Source: Prevotella denticola (GTDB taxonomy: Bacteria; Bacteroidota; Bacteroidia; Bacteroidales; Bacteroidaceae). Taken from it: DNA of 64,000 nt. Below are positions 18,065-27,265 of this stretch, one piece after another; the first letter of the stretch is position 1; each line of letters starts with the position of its first letter. The DNA lies in assembly GCF_900454835.1 (NCBI RefSeq), contig NZ_UGTM01000001.1, forward strand, positions 620,501 through 684,500, given 5' to 3'. The position numbers and the translations under genes were made by a program. The notes under the pieces are model-generated. The model saw only the letters and a program-made list of their open reading frames with translations. It was not told where the DNA came from and did no database searches.

Positions 18065-18144
18065 CTGTGTCTGCCGCCGGAAAGTTGAAGCCGGTAGGCC
18101 AGACGTGAACGGAAATGGTCTGGCTGTCATCTGTCTCATTCCGG

Positions 18145-18415
18145 TGCTGTCCGGCAAACATTTCCCGGCAAGTCGGCTGTCAGCGTCTTGCTGTATATGA
18201 TAGCGATGGGAGCGGACCGGCCTTTCCTGCAAATGTGTTGATGCCCATCACCTGTGGAGTTGATGTCCATCACTTATGGAGTTGCAGGCAGTCACCAGCC
18301 GTGTTGACGGCCTGATCTTTGCAATATGCTGCCGGGATGAGAGCGGATTGCAGCCCGAGAAGAGCTGTGCCGGCGAAACTAATGTGATCAGGGGAGCTTG
18401 TTTTTCCGAAAACAA
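18145..18415 (+). repeat. Dispersed intergenic repeat A, copy 1
   Basis: About 270 bp that recurs at 47619-47888 (same orientation) and, shorter, at 26966-27140 (opposite). Shared parts include a TGCTGTCCGGCA start, tandem CATCAC-N6-9-GTTGATG dyads at a 22-bp spacing, GAAGAGCTGTGCCGGC, and a TTTTCCGAAAACA end. It lies between the convergent antiporter and dnaX genes. The remaining parts of 18065-18680 show no gene. Confidence 0.8.
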
Positions 18416-18593
18416 TGTGGAATTGTCGGTTTAAAAGAGATTACGCACGGAAAATTATCATGTTTAAGTCTTATCTGACATCGTTGGTCTCTTTTGCAGA
18501 GCAACGTAACTTCTTTTTTTCAACCAGCTGCGTTTTTCCAGTTGTTGCGATGTGAAAGTAAACCCCGCGGGCTGCGGACAGTCGTTAATGAAA

Positions 18594-18614
18594 GGCAGAC
18601 AGGACTGTCCTGCC
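18594..18614 (-). terminator. Possible terminator of dnaX
   Basis: On the reverse strand GGCAG(G)ACAG pairs with CTGTCTGCC, one bulge, followed by TTTC. It lies 66 nt beyond the dnaX stop. Confidence 0.35.
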
Positions 18615-18680
18615 ATGAACAGATCTGTTATTAATCTGCCCGGCTGTCTTTTCAAATAAGAAAATGACTTCTGCTGTCTG

Positions 18681-20483
18681 CTAAGCCAGATCCAGCCCCA
18701 AAGCCTCTACGAGTTTTTTCACAGGGCTGTTGTTCCTCATCAACTTGTCAAGTTCCTCGCGGGGGGTGAGCATGGGCTTTATTTCCTCCTGGCGGGCAAG
18801 CCGGATAGTAAGGCCGATCTGTCCGTTGTGCAGATCCTTTGCCAGTGTGGCACGGATGCGCGACCTGATGGGAAGCATCTCGTTGAGCTGGATGTTGTTC
18901 TCTGCAAGTACCTGGATGTTGGGGAACTCGGTGATGGTCGGCGTAATATTCTTCATACGCTGTGCCAGAGCCTGCATCTTGTCAGGCATACGTGTACACA
19001 TGGCCCGCCAGCGGACAACGAGTTCCTGCTGTGTGAAGGCCTCGTTTTCGTCTTTGTTGGTTATTTCCGGCTCGTCTTCCTGAGTTTTCTTTTTGTCACT
19101 CTTCAGCAGATTGTCGAATGACATGCTCAATGCGCCCAGATTGATAGACTTCGGCAAGCCCGACATCACTTTAGCCGCCGGTCGGGAAACCGGTGTGACA
19201 GATGCAGATGGCAACGCCTGCGACGGATTCACCACTGTTTTTCTGTCATCGCTTCGATGTGCCTCGTCGTTATGTTTCAGGCTCCCGACCACCTGCGGAG
19301 CCGGTTTCTGTTGAGCCTTCAGGATAAGATTCTTGAACAGGGATTTCAATCGTTTAGGGCTACGCCCCGAGGCTGGAACATCATCGTCCTTCTGCGTGAT
19401 CTGTGCTACCTGGATAAGCGTCAGCTCTACCAGCAGCCGCTTGTTGGAACTCTGTCGGTATTCCACGTCGCAGCGGTTCATGATCTGTAGGGCATTGTAC
19501 AGGAACCTGGTGGGACACTTCTGTGCCTGTTCCTGATAACGCAGCCTTTGCTGCTGGCTTACTTCGAGCAGTGGGAGTGTCTGTGCATCCTTGGCCATCA
19601 GTACGTTGCGGACATGGGAGGCCAGTCCGTTGACAAGATGGCCGCCGTCGAATCCCTTGTTGAGTACATCATTCAGGAGCACCATGATTTCGTTCACCTT
19701 GTTTTCCAGAGCAAGGCTGACGATATTGAAGTAATTGTCTGCATCCAGCACGTTCAGGTCTTCTATCACCTTCTGGTAGGTGATGTTTCCCTGAGAGAAA
19801 CTCGCTGCCTGATCGAAGATGGAGAGGGCATCGCGCATACCACCGTCGGCCTTTTCGGCGATGATGGCCAGTGCCTCCTCTTCATACTGTATGTTTTCCT
19901 TTTCCGCCACGTTTTTAAGGTGACTGATGATGTTCGGGACAGTCATGCGCTCGAAATCGTAGATCTGGCAGCGTGACAGGATGGTGGGGAGGATTTTGTG
20001 CTTCTCGGTTGTCGCAAGAATGAAGATGACGTGTGCAGGCGGCTCTTCCAAGGTCTTGAGAAAAGCATTGAAGGCAGCCGTCGAGAGCATGTGTACCTCA
20101 TCGATGATGAAGACCTTGTAGCGTCCTACCTGTGGCGGAATTCGCGTCTGTTCCATCAGCGACTTGATGTTCTCGACCGAGTTGTTGCTGGCAGCGTCCA
20201 ATTCGAAGATGTTGTAACTGCGTCCTTCGGCGAACGCCTTGCAGCTTTCGCATTCATTACAGGCTTCACCGTCGACCGTCGGGTGTTCGCAGTTGATGGC
20301 TTTTGCAAAGATGCGGGCACAGGTGGTCTTTCCCACCCCCCGTGGCCCGCAGAAAAGATAAGCATGGGCCAGCTTTCCGCTTTTCACGGCATTCTTCAGC
20401 GTGGTGGTCAGCGCCTGCTGTCCCACGACAGAATCGAAGGACATCGGGCGGTACTTGCGCGCCGAGACAATATATTCATCCAT
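18681..20483 (-). CDS. dnaX: DNA polymerase III gamma/tau subunit
   Basis: The ATPase motor of the clamp loader, which opens the beta clamp and ties the replisome together; 600 residues. The AAA+ core carries Walker A (FCGPRGVGKTTCARIFAKAI), a Zn-binding Cys cluster (NCEH through ACNECESC), Walker B (FIIDEVHML) and the SRC sensor/arginine-finger motif (TILSRCQIYDF). Domain III follows to about residue 365, then a low-complexity linker and a tau-like C-terminus. Start 20483 (MDEYIVSARKYRPMSFDSV) is chosen because the earlier ATG at 20510 falls inside the -7 box. No polyA frameshift slip site was recognised, so a separate gamma form is not predicted. Confidence 0.95.
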   Translation of the reverse strand: MDEYIVSARKYRPMSFDSVVGQQALTTTLKNAVKSGKLAHAYLFCGPRGVGKTTCARIFAKAINCEHPTVDGEACNECESCKAFAEGRSYNIFELDAASNNSVENIKSLMEQTRIPPQVGRYKVFIIDEVHMLSTAAFNAFLKTLEEPPAHVIFILATTEKHKILPTILSRCQIYDFERMTVPNIISHLKNVAEKENIQYEEEALAIIAEKADGGMRDALSIFDQAASFSQGNITYQKVIEDLNVLDADNYFNIVSLALENKVNEIMVLLNDVLNKGFDGGHLVNGLASHVRNVLMAKDAQTLPLLEVSQQQRLRYQEQAQKCPTRFLYNALQIMNRCDVEYRQSSNKRLLVELTLIQVAQITQKDDDVPASGRSPKRLKSLFKNLILKAQQKPAPQVVGSLKHNDEAHRSDDRKTVVNPSQALPSASVTPVSRPAAKVMSGLPKSINLGALSMSFDNLLKSDKKKTQEDEPEITNKDENEAFTQQELVVRWRAMCTRMPDKMQALAQRMKNITPTITEFPNIQVLAENNIQLNEMLPIRSRIRATLAKDLHNGQIGLTIRLARQEEIKPMLTPREELDKLMRNNSPVKKLVEALGLDLA

Positions 20484-20507
20484 AGACTTAAAATCTGATA
20501 GTTTATG

Positions 20508-20515
20508 CAAAGGTA
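20508..20515 (-). promoter_or_regulatory. -7 box for dnaX
   Basis: The reverse strand reads TACCTTTG followed by C. It overlaps the ORF's first ATG, which fixes the dnaX start at 20483. Confidence 0.65.
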
Positions 20516-20611
20516 ATAAAAGTTAAGGGAAGAGGGTGGAGAGGGAAAGAATTAAATTGTTAATTTGCCAAAAATATAGATGTTTCATGCGTACGTCTGC
20601 AATCTTTTCCT

Positions 20612-20619
20612 TACTTTTG
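20612..20619 (+). promoter_or_regulatory. -7 box for the FtsB/DivIC gene
   Basis: TACTTTTG followed by C, 83 nt upstream of the GTG start. No exact -33 box. Confidence 0.5.
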
Positions 20620-20702
20620 CAGGAAATAAGCTGCGCCTGGCAGATTGGGAACAGAACTGTTTGCCCCGCCTGCTTTATTTTTACTGAAAGGAAAACAGAG
20701 AC

Positions 20703-21047
20703 GTGAGCAAGATTACCGGACATATTTACCGCTTTTTCAGTCGGTTCAAGTTCCATATTGTTATTGTTCTGGGCGCACTCATCGTGGGTGTGCTGGATGA
20801 GAACAGCTTTATGAAGCGCATAGAATATGCCTACCAGATTGATGACCTTAAGGCTGAGATTCAGAGATATGACCGTCAGTATCAGCATGACACGCAGCAG
20901 CTGAAAGATCTCAAGACCGATTCCGGAGCCATTGCGCGTGTGGCCCGAGAGCGTTACTTCATGAAAGCTGACGATGAAGATATCTTCGTGCTGAGCGACG
21001 ATGAGCAGCCGGCAGAAAACACACCTAAATATGAGACAGCTGAATAA
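20703..21047 (+). CDS. FtsB/DivIC-type septum formation protein
   Basis: A small bitopic division protein (114 residues). There is one transmembrane helix near residues 17-33 (FHIVIVLGALIVGVL). A periplasmic coiled coil follows (about 42-75, QIDDLKAEIQRYDRQYQHDT), then the family signature ARVARERYFMKADDEDIFV. In other bacteria such proteins bridge FtsL and FtsQ and help activate septal peptidoglycan synthesis. Translation starts at GTG 20703. The next gene overlaps its end by 17 nt, indicating coupling. Confidence 0.85.
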   Translation: MSKITGHIYRFFSRFKFHIVIVLGALIVGVLDENSFMKRIEYAYQIDDLKAEIQRYDRQYQHDTQQLKDLKTDSGAIARVARERYFMKADDEDIFVLSDDEQPAENTPKYETAE

Positions 21048-21465
21048 ACTCGAATCAATTATCTATCTTGCAGGAGGCATTATCATGGTGGCAGGCGCAG
21101 GCCTGTATGCCTTTCTCATGATTCAGCCCTTTGCATGCTGGCTGATGCTGGTCGGTGCCATCGCTTTTGTGCTTGTGCAGGCCCGTCAGCGTTATCTTGG
21201 TACACAGCTTGTTGTCCGCCGCCTGCGCAGGATCATGACCTTGGCAGGGTGGGGGTTCATCCTTGCCGGGCTGTTCATGGTGGAAGACTGCTATCATTTT
21301 CTCCGCCCGCTGTTTTCCGGTTCATTGGACGGTTACAGCAGTTATGTCAGTATTTTTCACCATAACTGGGTCATACTCCTGCTTCTGTCGTCCGTCATAG
21401 AGATGTACACGACACATCGCATCAGCTATGAACTGAAGAAAGAGGGCGACAAGGAAAGTAACTAA
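21031..21465 (+). CDS. Small multi-pass membrane protein, unknown
   Basis: About 144 residues with four predicted hydrophobic segments (near 9-30, 35-54, 68-88 and 108-128) and a charged C-terminal tail ending KKEGDKESN. Start at 21031 (MRQLNKLESIIYLAGG) overlaps the preceding division gene by 17 nt; an ATG at 21001 would extend the overlap. No family was recognised. Translational coupling to an FtsB-like gene makes a cell-envelope role plausible, but that is inference from position only. Confidence 0.8.
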   Translation: MRQLNKLESIIYLAGGIIMVAGAGLYAFLMIQPFACWLMLVGAIAFVLVQARQRYLGTQLVVRRLRRIMTLAGWGFILAGLFMVEDCYHFLRPLFSGSLDGYSSYVSIFHHNWVILLLLSSVIEMYTTHRISYELKKEGDKESN

Positions 21466-21535
21466 AAAAAAGCTAAAAGGGTTACGGATAGTTTTAATTT
21501 GAATAAAAAAGTTTTTCAGGTCCGATTATAGATTG

Positions 21536-21543
21536 TAATTTTG
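21536..21543 (+). promoter_or_regulatory. -7 box for the DUF4369 lipoprotein gene
   Basis: TAATTTTG, preceded at about 20 bp by TTTT. The ATG lies 33 nt downstream. Confidence 0.6.
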
Positions 21544-21575
21544 TCTGAGAAGAAATTGAACCAGTTAAATGATCT

Positions 21576-22430
21576 ATGAATAAAGTTCTCTATGCACTCC
21601 TGACGCTTGCGGCGTTCACATCGTGTGCCAACTCTTTCAATATCCAGGGGACATCCAACGTCTCAAGTCTGGATGGAAGGAAACTGTATCTGAAGACCGC
21701 CCAGGGCGACTCGCTCGTCAATCTGGACTCCTGTGATGTTGTTCACGGACAGTTTGCTTTCCATGGGACAATCGATTCTGTGGAAGTGGCACAGGTGTTC
21801 ATGGATGATGTTAACCTGCAGTTTCCAGTCGTCATCGAGAAAGGAGACATTACGGTCAGACTGGACAATACGCAGCAGCGTGTCAGCGGGACACCGCTGA
21901 ACGACAAGCTGAATGATTTCTGGACAAAATTTACACAGCTGCGTAACCAGTATGCAGAGATTGACCATGAGGAGAGCGCGGCAATCCTGAACGGTCACGA
22001 AGAGGATACGGTGAATGCTCAGCTCATCAAAAAAGCATTGGGAGTATACGCCAAGGGAGACAAGCTCTTCACGAAATTCGTGACGGAGAACTTTGACAAC
22101 ATCCTCGGCCCCTGGTGTTTCATGACCCGTATTACTTATGATACGACCCCCAACGCCTACCCTGTGTGGATGAACGATTATATGTATGCCAACGCCATCA
22201 ACCAGTTGCCGTCATGGGTTGAATATATCATGACAAAGGCGACAGACTCATTCAAGCAGAATCCACAGGTAAAGGCTTTCTATGCCGATTTTCTACAGGC
22301 ACAGAAAGAAATGAACGGTACGGCGGAACCGGCAGCTGAAGCGGCTCCTGATGCTGCCGGGACTACTCCTGATGCTGTAGCTGCACCTCCTACTCCAGCA
22401 CAGATGGCCGGTGATTCCATCTCCAGATGA
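21576..22430 (+). CDS. DUF4369 domain lipoprotein
   Basis: A 284-residue envelope lipoprotein. A type II signal peptide ends at LTLAAFTSC-ANS (lipidated Cys near residue 17). The N-terminal half is the beta-rich DUF4369 domain: FNIQGTSNVSSLDGRKLYL, a GDSLVNLDSCDVVHGQFAFHG strand pair and VVIEKGDITVRLD. In many Bacteroidota proteins this domain precedes a thioredoxin-like domain; here no thioredoxin CxxC is present. The last 35 residues are Ala/Pro/Thr-rich and disordered. It has its own -7 box, and pyrC follows after 91 nt and may be co-transcribed. Confidence 0.85.
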   Translation: MNKVLYALLTLAAFTSCANSFNIQGTSNVSSLDGRKLYLKTAQGDSLVNLDSCDVVHGQFAFHGTIDSVEVAQVFMDDVNLQFPVVIEKGDITVRLDNTQQRVSGTPLNDKLNDFWTKFTQLRNQYAEIDHEESAAILNGHEEDTVNAQLIKKALGVYAKGDKLFTKFVTENFDNILGPWCFMTRITYDTTPNAYPVWMNDYMYANAINQLPSWVEYIMTKATDSFKQNPQVKAFYADFLQAQKEMNGTAEPAAEAAPDAAGTTPDAVAAPPTPAQMAGDSISR

Positions 22431-22521
22431 TGCTGCGTCCTGCATTCTTCCTCCTTTCCTGCCTCTGATTCCTTCAGCTTTCCATGGAACAGACAGCCAC
22501 AACCCCTAACAACAAAGACTT

Positions 22522-23871
22522 ATGAGGAAACTCATCCAAGGCGGAACAATTGTCAATGAAGGGCGGAGCTTTACCGGTTCGCTCGTCATAGAGGACGATT
22601 GTATCGCAGAGATTATAGACGGAACACAGACACCCCATGGTACATTTGACGAGACGGTCAATGCCATGGGGTGTTTTGTTTTACCCGGAGTTATTGATGA
22701 CCATGTTCATTTCCGTGAACCGGGACTGACCGAGAAAGCGGACATTGAGAGCGAGAGCCGGGCAGCTGCCTACGGTGGTGTCACGTCCTATTTCGAGATG
22801 CCGAACACCCTTCCGCAGACGACAACACTGGAAGCTCTGCACGACAAATGGGCACGTGCAGGTCGATCAAGTCATGTAAACTACAGTTTTTTCTTCGGTG
22901 CTGCAGACAATAACTGCAAACTGTTCTCTCTGCTTGATGCCCACACAATTCCCGGGATAAAACTCTTCATGGGAGCATCGACTGGAAATATGCTTGTCGA
23001 CCGCCGTGAAACGTTGGAGGAAACTTTCCGTACGGCAGCAGAACTTGCCCTCCCCGTAATGACCCACTGTGAGGATTCGCACATGATCGATGAGAATATG
23101 AAAGCTGCCAAGGCACGCTATGGAAACGACCCGGACATCTGCCATCACTGTGAGATACGCAGTGAAGAAGCATGCTGGGCATCATCACGGTTGGCTGTCG
23201 AACTGGCACGGAAATACAAGACACGACTGCACATTGCACACATCTCTACTGCAAGAGAGTTGTCGCTGGCAAATCAGCCGGAGGATGAAGGGAGGATTAC
23301 CCTGGAGGCTGTCATCGCCCATATCGCTTTCTCAGCCCAGGATTACCTTACCCGGAAAGCCCTCATCAAGTGTAATCCGTCAGTCAAAACCATTGCCGAC
23401 CGTACCGCCATCCGTCAGGCACTTATGGACGGACGGATTGCAGTGGTCGGCACCGACCATGCCCCGCACTTGCTCGCACAGAAGCAGGGAGGCTGTGCCA
23501 GGGCAGCATCTGGAATGCCGATGGTTCAGTTCTCACTTGTTACGATGTTGGAGCTGGTTGATGGGAAAGTACTTGACATGGAGCGGATGGTGGAACTGAT
23601 GTCTCATGCCCCCGCCCGCCTCTTCCATGTTGACGCCCGCGGTTTCCTGCGCAAGGGGTATAAGGCGGACATTACAATCGTCTCACCTCATCGTCCCTGG
23701 ACAGTTGATGAAGCGTGCATACAAAGCAAATGCAAGTGGAGTCCGATGATGGGACACACCTATCGATGGAGAGTCTTACACACTTTCTGTAACGGGCATC
23801 ATCTGTTGGATGATGGAAGATTTGACAGTGCTGTACGCGGTGAAATGATTACTTTCCGGAATGGGAAATGA
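22522..23871 (+). CDS. pyrC: Dihydroorotase
   Basis: A zinc amidohydrolase that cyclises carbamoyl-aspartate to dihydroorotate in pyrimidine synthesis. The 449-residue protein has the DDHVHFREPGLTEKADI metal/substrate motif and GIKLFMGASTGN. Further metal-site histidines appear in VMTHCEDSHM and LHIAHISTAREL, and VVGTDHAPHLLAQK supplies the catalytic Asp/His. The overall pattern is the long class I enzyme. No aspartate carbamoyltransferase is adjacent. No clear promoter, so it may be read from the lipoprotein promoter upstream. Confidence 0.93.
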   Translation: MRKLIQGGTIVNEGRSFTGSLVIEDDCIAEIIDGTQTPHGTFDETVNAMGCFVLPGVIDDHVHFREPGLTEKADIESESRAAAYGGVTSYFEMPNTLPQTTTLEALHDKWARAGRSSHVNYSFFFGAADNNCKLFSLLDAHTIPGIKLFMGASTGNMLVDRRETLEETFRTAAELALPVMTHCEDSHMIDENMKAAKARYGNDPDICHHCEIRSEEACWASSRLAVELARKYKTRLHIAHISTARELSLANQPEDEGRITLEAVIAHIAFSAQDYLTRKALIKCNPSVKTIADRTAIRQALMDGRIAVVGTDHAPHLLAQKQGGCARAASGMPMVQFSLVTMLELVDGKVLDMERMVELMSHAPARLFHVDARGFLRKGYKADITIVSPHRPWTVDEACIQSKCKWSPMMGHTYRWRVLHTFCNGHHLLDDGRFDSAVRGEMITFRNGK

Positions 23872-24121
23872 AGCCCTATGTGTAATCAGTGTGGATTTTC
23901 GGCTTTATGGATTGCTGGACCTGAAGGGAGTTGGCATCAGTCTTGCGGAGGGGATGATGAAAGCCGTATGCCGGTGTGTCCGGCTTGATGTTCGTACACC
24001 CTGAAAGCAGGTGTTTCGATCTGGGAAATATCGGAGAGAATCAGTTGGAAGACCATGTCCGCCGGCACGACTTTTCGGTTGACGCAGGAAGGAGAATCCC
24101 CGGCTCCAGCCTTTTAAAGAA

Positions 24122-25294
24122 ATGATAGCAAGAATCGTCATATACCTTATATTAGTGATAGTGCTGTCTGACCTGTATATAGATATGCACTATTTCCGCA
24201 AACGGTATCACATCACATGGTGGCAACGTCTCCTGTGGTGGATGCCCTGTGCCGGTATGGTCGTCTATACCTGCGCACTGGCTTCCATCCGCAATTTTGC
24301 CCCTTCCGACCTTACTTGGCTGAACACTTATCTCTTTCTCCTCGGTATGTTCGTCGGTCCTAAAGCCTTCTTCACCCTCTCTTCTTTCGTGGGGTGGATA
24401 GTCCGTAAGTACATTACGCATACTCATCGAAACTGGGGGCATTACGTCGGTCTTATCCTCGGCACCATAGCTTTCTGTGTCTACGTCTATGGACTTACGG
24501 CGGGCTTCTCTGCCATCCGTGTAAGACACATCGACCTGTCGTTCAATGATCTGCCGCCATCGTTCGATGGCTATCGCATCGTACACCTGTCCGACCTCCA
24601 TCTCGGCACCTTTGACGGATGGCGGAAGAAAATATTGAAAGCAGAGATGGACAGCATAGAACAGCAGAAACCTGACCTCATCTGCTTCACTGGTGACCTA
24701 CAGAATATGCGTCCCAGAGAGGTGGAGAAGATGCTGCCCGTCATCCGTCAGGCTATGAGGGGAACGATAGCCGTCCTGGGGAACCATGACTATACAGAAT
24801 ATATCAAAGGCAATCCGAAAGAAAAGGCGGCACAGGAAGCACGGCTGATTGCCGTAGAAGAAAAGCTGTTAGGCTGGACACTCCTGCGTAATCAGAACAT
24901 CGTCATAACCTCGTCCAGTGGTGATTCCATCTATATCTGCGGTACGGAAAATGACGGCCGACCACCTTTCCCGAACTATTCCGACTACAGAAATGCGACG
25001 AAGGGTATCGGCAGGAAAGCCTTTGTGATTATGTTGCAGCATGACCCGTCGGCATGGAGACGGAATGTCCTGCCGAAAACGAGAGCGCAGCTGACCCTCT
25101 GCGGGCATACCCATGGCGGACAGATGCAACTCTTCGGGTGGCGGCCGACAAGTATCCGGCAGCATGAAGACTATGGACTATACCGACAGGGAGAACGCTG
25201 TCTCTACGTTACGGCGGGACTGGGCGGACTCGTACCTTTCCGTCTCAATATGCCCAACGAGATTGCAGTGATAACACTACATACAAAGAAATAG
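24122..25294 (+). CDS. Membrane-anchored metallophosphoesterase
   Basis: A 390-residue protein with an N-terminal membrane domain of about four to five helices (residues 1-130) and a calcineurin-like phosphoesterase domain. The metal ligands are complete: VHLSDLHLGTF, CFTGDLQN, AVLGNHDYTEY, and CGHTHGGQMQLFGW. The architecture resembles YaeI-type lipid-linked phosphoesterases; the substrate is not evident. plsC follows after 19 nt, so the pair probably forms an operon. Confidence 0.88.
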   Translation: MIARIVIYLILVIVLSDLYIDMHYFRKRYHITWWQRLLWWMPCAGMVVYTCALASIRNFAPSDLTWLNTYLFLLGMFVGPKAFFTLSSFVGWIVRKYITHTHRNWGHYVGLILGTIAFCVYVYGLTAGFSAIRVRHIDLSFNDLPPSFDGYRIVHLSDLHLGTFDGWRKKILKAEMDSIEQQKPDLICFTGDLQNMRPREVEKMLPVIRQAMRGTIAVLGNHDYTEYIKGNPKEKAAQEARLIAVEEKLLGWTLLRNQNIVITSSSGDSIYICGTENDGRPPFPNYSDYRNATKGIGRKAFVIMLQHDPSAWRRNVLPKTRAQLTLCGHTHGGQMQLFGWRPTSIRQHEDYGLYRQGERCLYVTAGLGGLVPFRLNMPNEIAVITLHTKK

Positions 25295-25313
25295 AATTAA
25301 AAAAGAATACGCT

Positions 25314-26141
25314 ATGAGCAACCCTACAGCCCGGCAACAAGTACAACATTCCACTGTCCATCGTCCGGTATTCGTACAGATCCTGACCGTTCTGTACAAT
25401 CTCTATACGATGTTTATCGTCTTACCGCTCTTTGTCTTGGCCTCCATACTTACCGCTCTGACAACCACCGTCGGCTGCCAGTTGGGCAACGGGCACTTCT
25501 GGGGATATTATCCCGGCAAGTACTGGGCGTGGCTTACGATCCGTCTGCTCCTCCTCCCCGTGAAAGTCAAAGGACGTGAACATCTTGACCCGAGACAGAG
25601 CTATGTCTTTGTCAGCAATCATCAGGGAGCTTTTGACATCTTTCTCATCTACGGCTTCCTCGGCCGTAACTTCAAATGGATGATGAAAAAGGCTATCCGG
25701 AAAATCCCCTTGATTGGTCTTGCCTGTGAAAAGGCCCACCACATTTATGTGGACAAGAGTGGTGCCAGCAAGATAAAGAAGACTTACGACACGGCGCGCG
25801 AAACGCTCCGTGAGGGTATGTCTGTCGTTGTTTTCCCCGAAGGCGCACGCAGCTTCACAGGACACATGGGACGGTTTCGCCGGGGAGCCTTCATGCTTGC
25901 CGATGAACTGCAGCTGCCTGTCTGCCCGCTCACCATCAACGGCTCTTTTGATGTCATGCCGCGTACCAGTGACTGGCGTTTCCCAGTATGGCACCGGCTC
26001 TGTCTTACCATTCATGAACCGATTTTCCCGGAAGGAAAGGGGGCGGCGTTTGAGAAGCAGACAATGGAAAGAGCATATGATGCGGTCATGGCCGGTCTCA
26101 CACCCGAATACCAGGGATTCATAGAGAATCCGGATCAATAA
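25314..26141 (+). CDS. plsC: 1-acyl-sn-glycerol-3-phosphate acyltransferase
   Basis: An inner-membrane acyltransferase that converts lysophosphatidate to phosphatidate; 275 residues. The catalytic NHxxxxD motif is VSNHQGAFDIFL and the glycerol-phosphate site is VVFPEGARSFTGHMGRFRRGAF. A hydrophobic N-terminal anchor (about residues 22-55) precedes the domain. It lies 19 nt downstream of the metallophosphoesterase gene. Confidence 0.9.
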   Translation: MSNPTARQQVQHSTVHRPVFVQILTVLYNLYTMFIVLPLFVLASILTALTTTVGCQLGNGHFWGYYPGKYWAWLTIRLLLLPVKVKGREHLDPRQSYVFVSNHQGAFDIFLIYGFLGRNFKWMMKKAIRKIPLIGLACEKAHHIYVDKSGASKIKKTYDTARETLREGMSVVVFPEGARSFTGHMGRFRRGAFMLADELQLPVCPLTINGSFDVMPRTSDWRFPVWHRLCLTIHEPIFPEGKGAAFEKQTMERAYDAVMAGLTPEYQGFIENPDQ

Positions 26142-26155
26142 AATCAGGCGGAAAA

Positions 26156-26187
26156 TTTGTCAGTTCCATATTTTTCCACTATATTTG
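26156..26187 (+). promoter_or_regulatory. Consensus promoter for the glycosyltransferase gene
   Basis: TTTG at 26156-26159, a 20-bp spacer and TATATTTG at 26180-26187. The ATG is 21 nt further. Confidence 0.85.
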
Positions 26188-26208
26188 TCCTGTTAAAACA
26201 ACAATCCT

Positions 26209-26955
26209 ATGACAAGCGACAGCATTGTAATCATACCGACATACAACGAGAAGGAGAACATGGAAAAAATCATCCGGGCGGTATTCCAACTGGAGAAGTA
26301 CTTCCATATTCTGGTGATTGACGACGGAAGTCCTGACGGAACGGCGCAGATTGTCCACCGTCTGATGGAGACGGAGTTCACAGACCGCCTTTTCATCATC
26401 GAGCGTTCAGGTAAGTTAGGATTAGGGACTGCCTATATTACCGGTTTCAAGTGGGCTTTGGAACATGGCTACGACTATATCTTCGAGATGGATGCAGACT
26501 TCAGCCACGACCCCAATGACCTGCCACGTCTCTATGCCGCCACGCACGATGAAGGCTACGACGTTGCTGTAGGGTCACGTTATGTCAGTGGTGTGAATGT
26601 CGTCAACTGGCCTATCGGACGAGTACTGATGAGCTACTTTGCCAGCAAGTATGTCCAGATTGTGACCGGCTTCCACGTCCATGATACCACGGCGGGATTT
26701 GTATGTTACCGACGTCGCGTCCTTGAGACAATCCCATTGGACAGAATTCGTTTCAAAGGCTATGCCTTCCAGATTGAAATGAAATACACGGCCTATAAGA
26801 TTGGTTTCAGGATAAAGGAAGTTCCTGTTATCTTCGTCAATCGGCGGGAGGGGACCAGCAAGATGAGCGGGGGTATCTTTTCAGAGGCGTTCTTCGGGGT
26901 CATGCGTCTCCGTATGGACGGTTGGTTCAGGAAGTATCCGAAGATGCAAAAGTAG
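26209..26955 (+). CDS. Polyprenol-phosphate mannosyltransferase-like GT2 glycosyltransferase
   Basis: A 248-residue family 2 glycosyltransferase closest to dolichol-/polyprenol-phosphate mannose synthases. IIPTYNEKENMEKII is the nucleotide-sugar site, VIDDGSPDGTAQIV follows, and IFEMDADFSHDPNDLPRLY supplies the DxD metal motif. The C-terminal EVPVIFVNRREGTSKMSGGIFSEA block is typical of the group. There are no C-terminal transmembrane helices, so it resembles the soluble DPM1 type. The donor and acceptor cannot be fixed from sequence. Confidence 0.88.
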   Translation: MTSDSIVIIPTYNEKENMEKIIRAVFQLEKYFHILVIDDGSPDGTAQIVHRLMETEFTDRLFIIERSGKLGLGTAYITGFKWALEHGYDYIFEMDADFSHDPNDLPRLYAATHDEGYDVAVGSRYVSGVNVVNWPIGRVLMSYFASKYVQIVTGFHVHDTTAGFVCYRRRVLETIPLDRIRFKGYAFQIEMKYTAYKIGFRIKEVPVIFVNRREGTSKMSGGIFSEAFFGVMRLRMDGWFRKYPKMQK

Positions 26956-26965
26956 GTTCTCCGCA

Positions 26966-27140
26966 TTGTTTTCGGAAAAGCAAGCCCCCAGATCAGATAA
27001 GTTCTGCCGGTACAGCTCTTTTCCAGCTGCAAACTGGCTTCCATCCTGGCTATATATTGCAAGGAGCGGGCCGTCAGCACGGTCGGTGTCTGCCGTCAAC
27101 TCCATAAGTGATGGGCATCAACTCTATAAGTGACGATGAC
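26966..27140 (-). repeat. Dispersed intergenic repeat A, copy 2 (inverted)
   Basis: Reverse-strand copy covering the right 175 bp of repeat A: two CATCAC/CGTCAC-N-GTTGAYG dyads, a GACGGCAGACACC block, GAGCTGTACCGGCAGAACTTAT, and the TTTTCCGAAAACAATG end. The upstream third present in the 18145 and 47619 copies is missing or diverged. Confidence 0.8.
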
Positions 27141-27233
27141 CGGTCAGGTGCTGCCTGCCGTGTGGGTATATGCTCGTTTACCTTTTATTAGCATTTTTAA
27201 GACACATCTGGCAGATTCTTCGTATAAATGGCG

Positions 27234-27241
27234 TATCTTTG
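27234..27241 (+). promoter_or_regulatory. -7 box for the coiled-coil lipoprotein gene
   Basis: TATCTTTG followed by C. It lies downstream of the ORF's first ATG at 27170, supporting translation from 27266. Confidence 0.6.
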
Positions 27242-27265
27242 CAGGATATTCGATATATTTTGAAG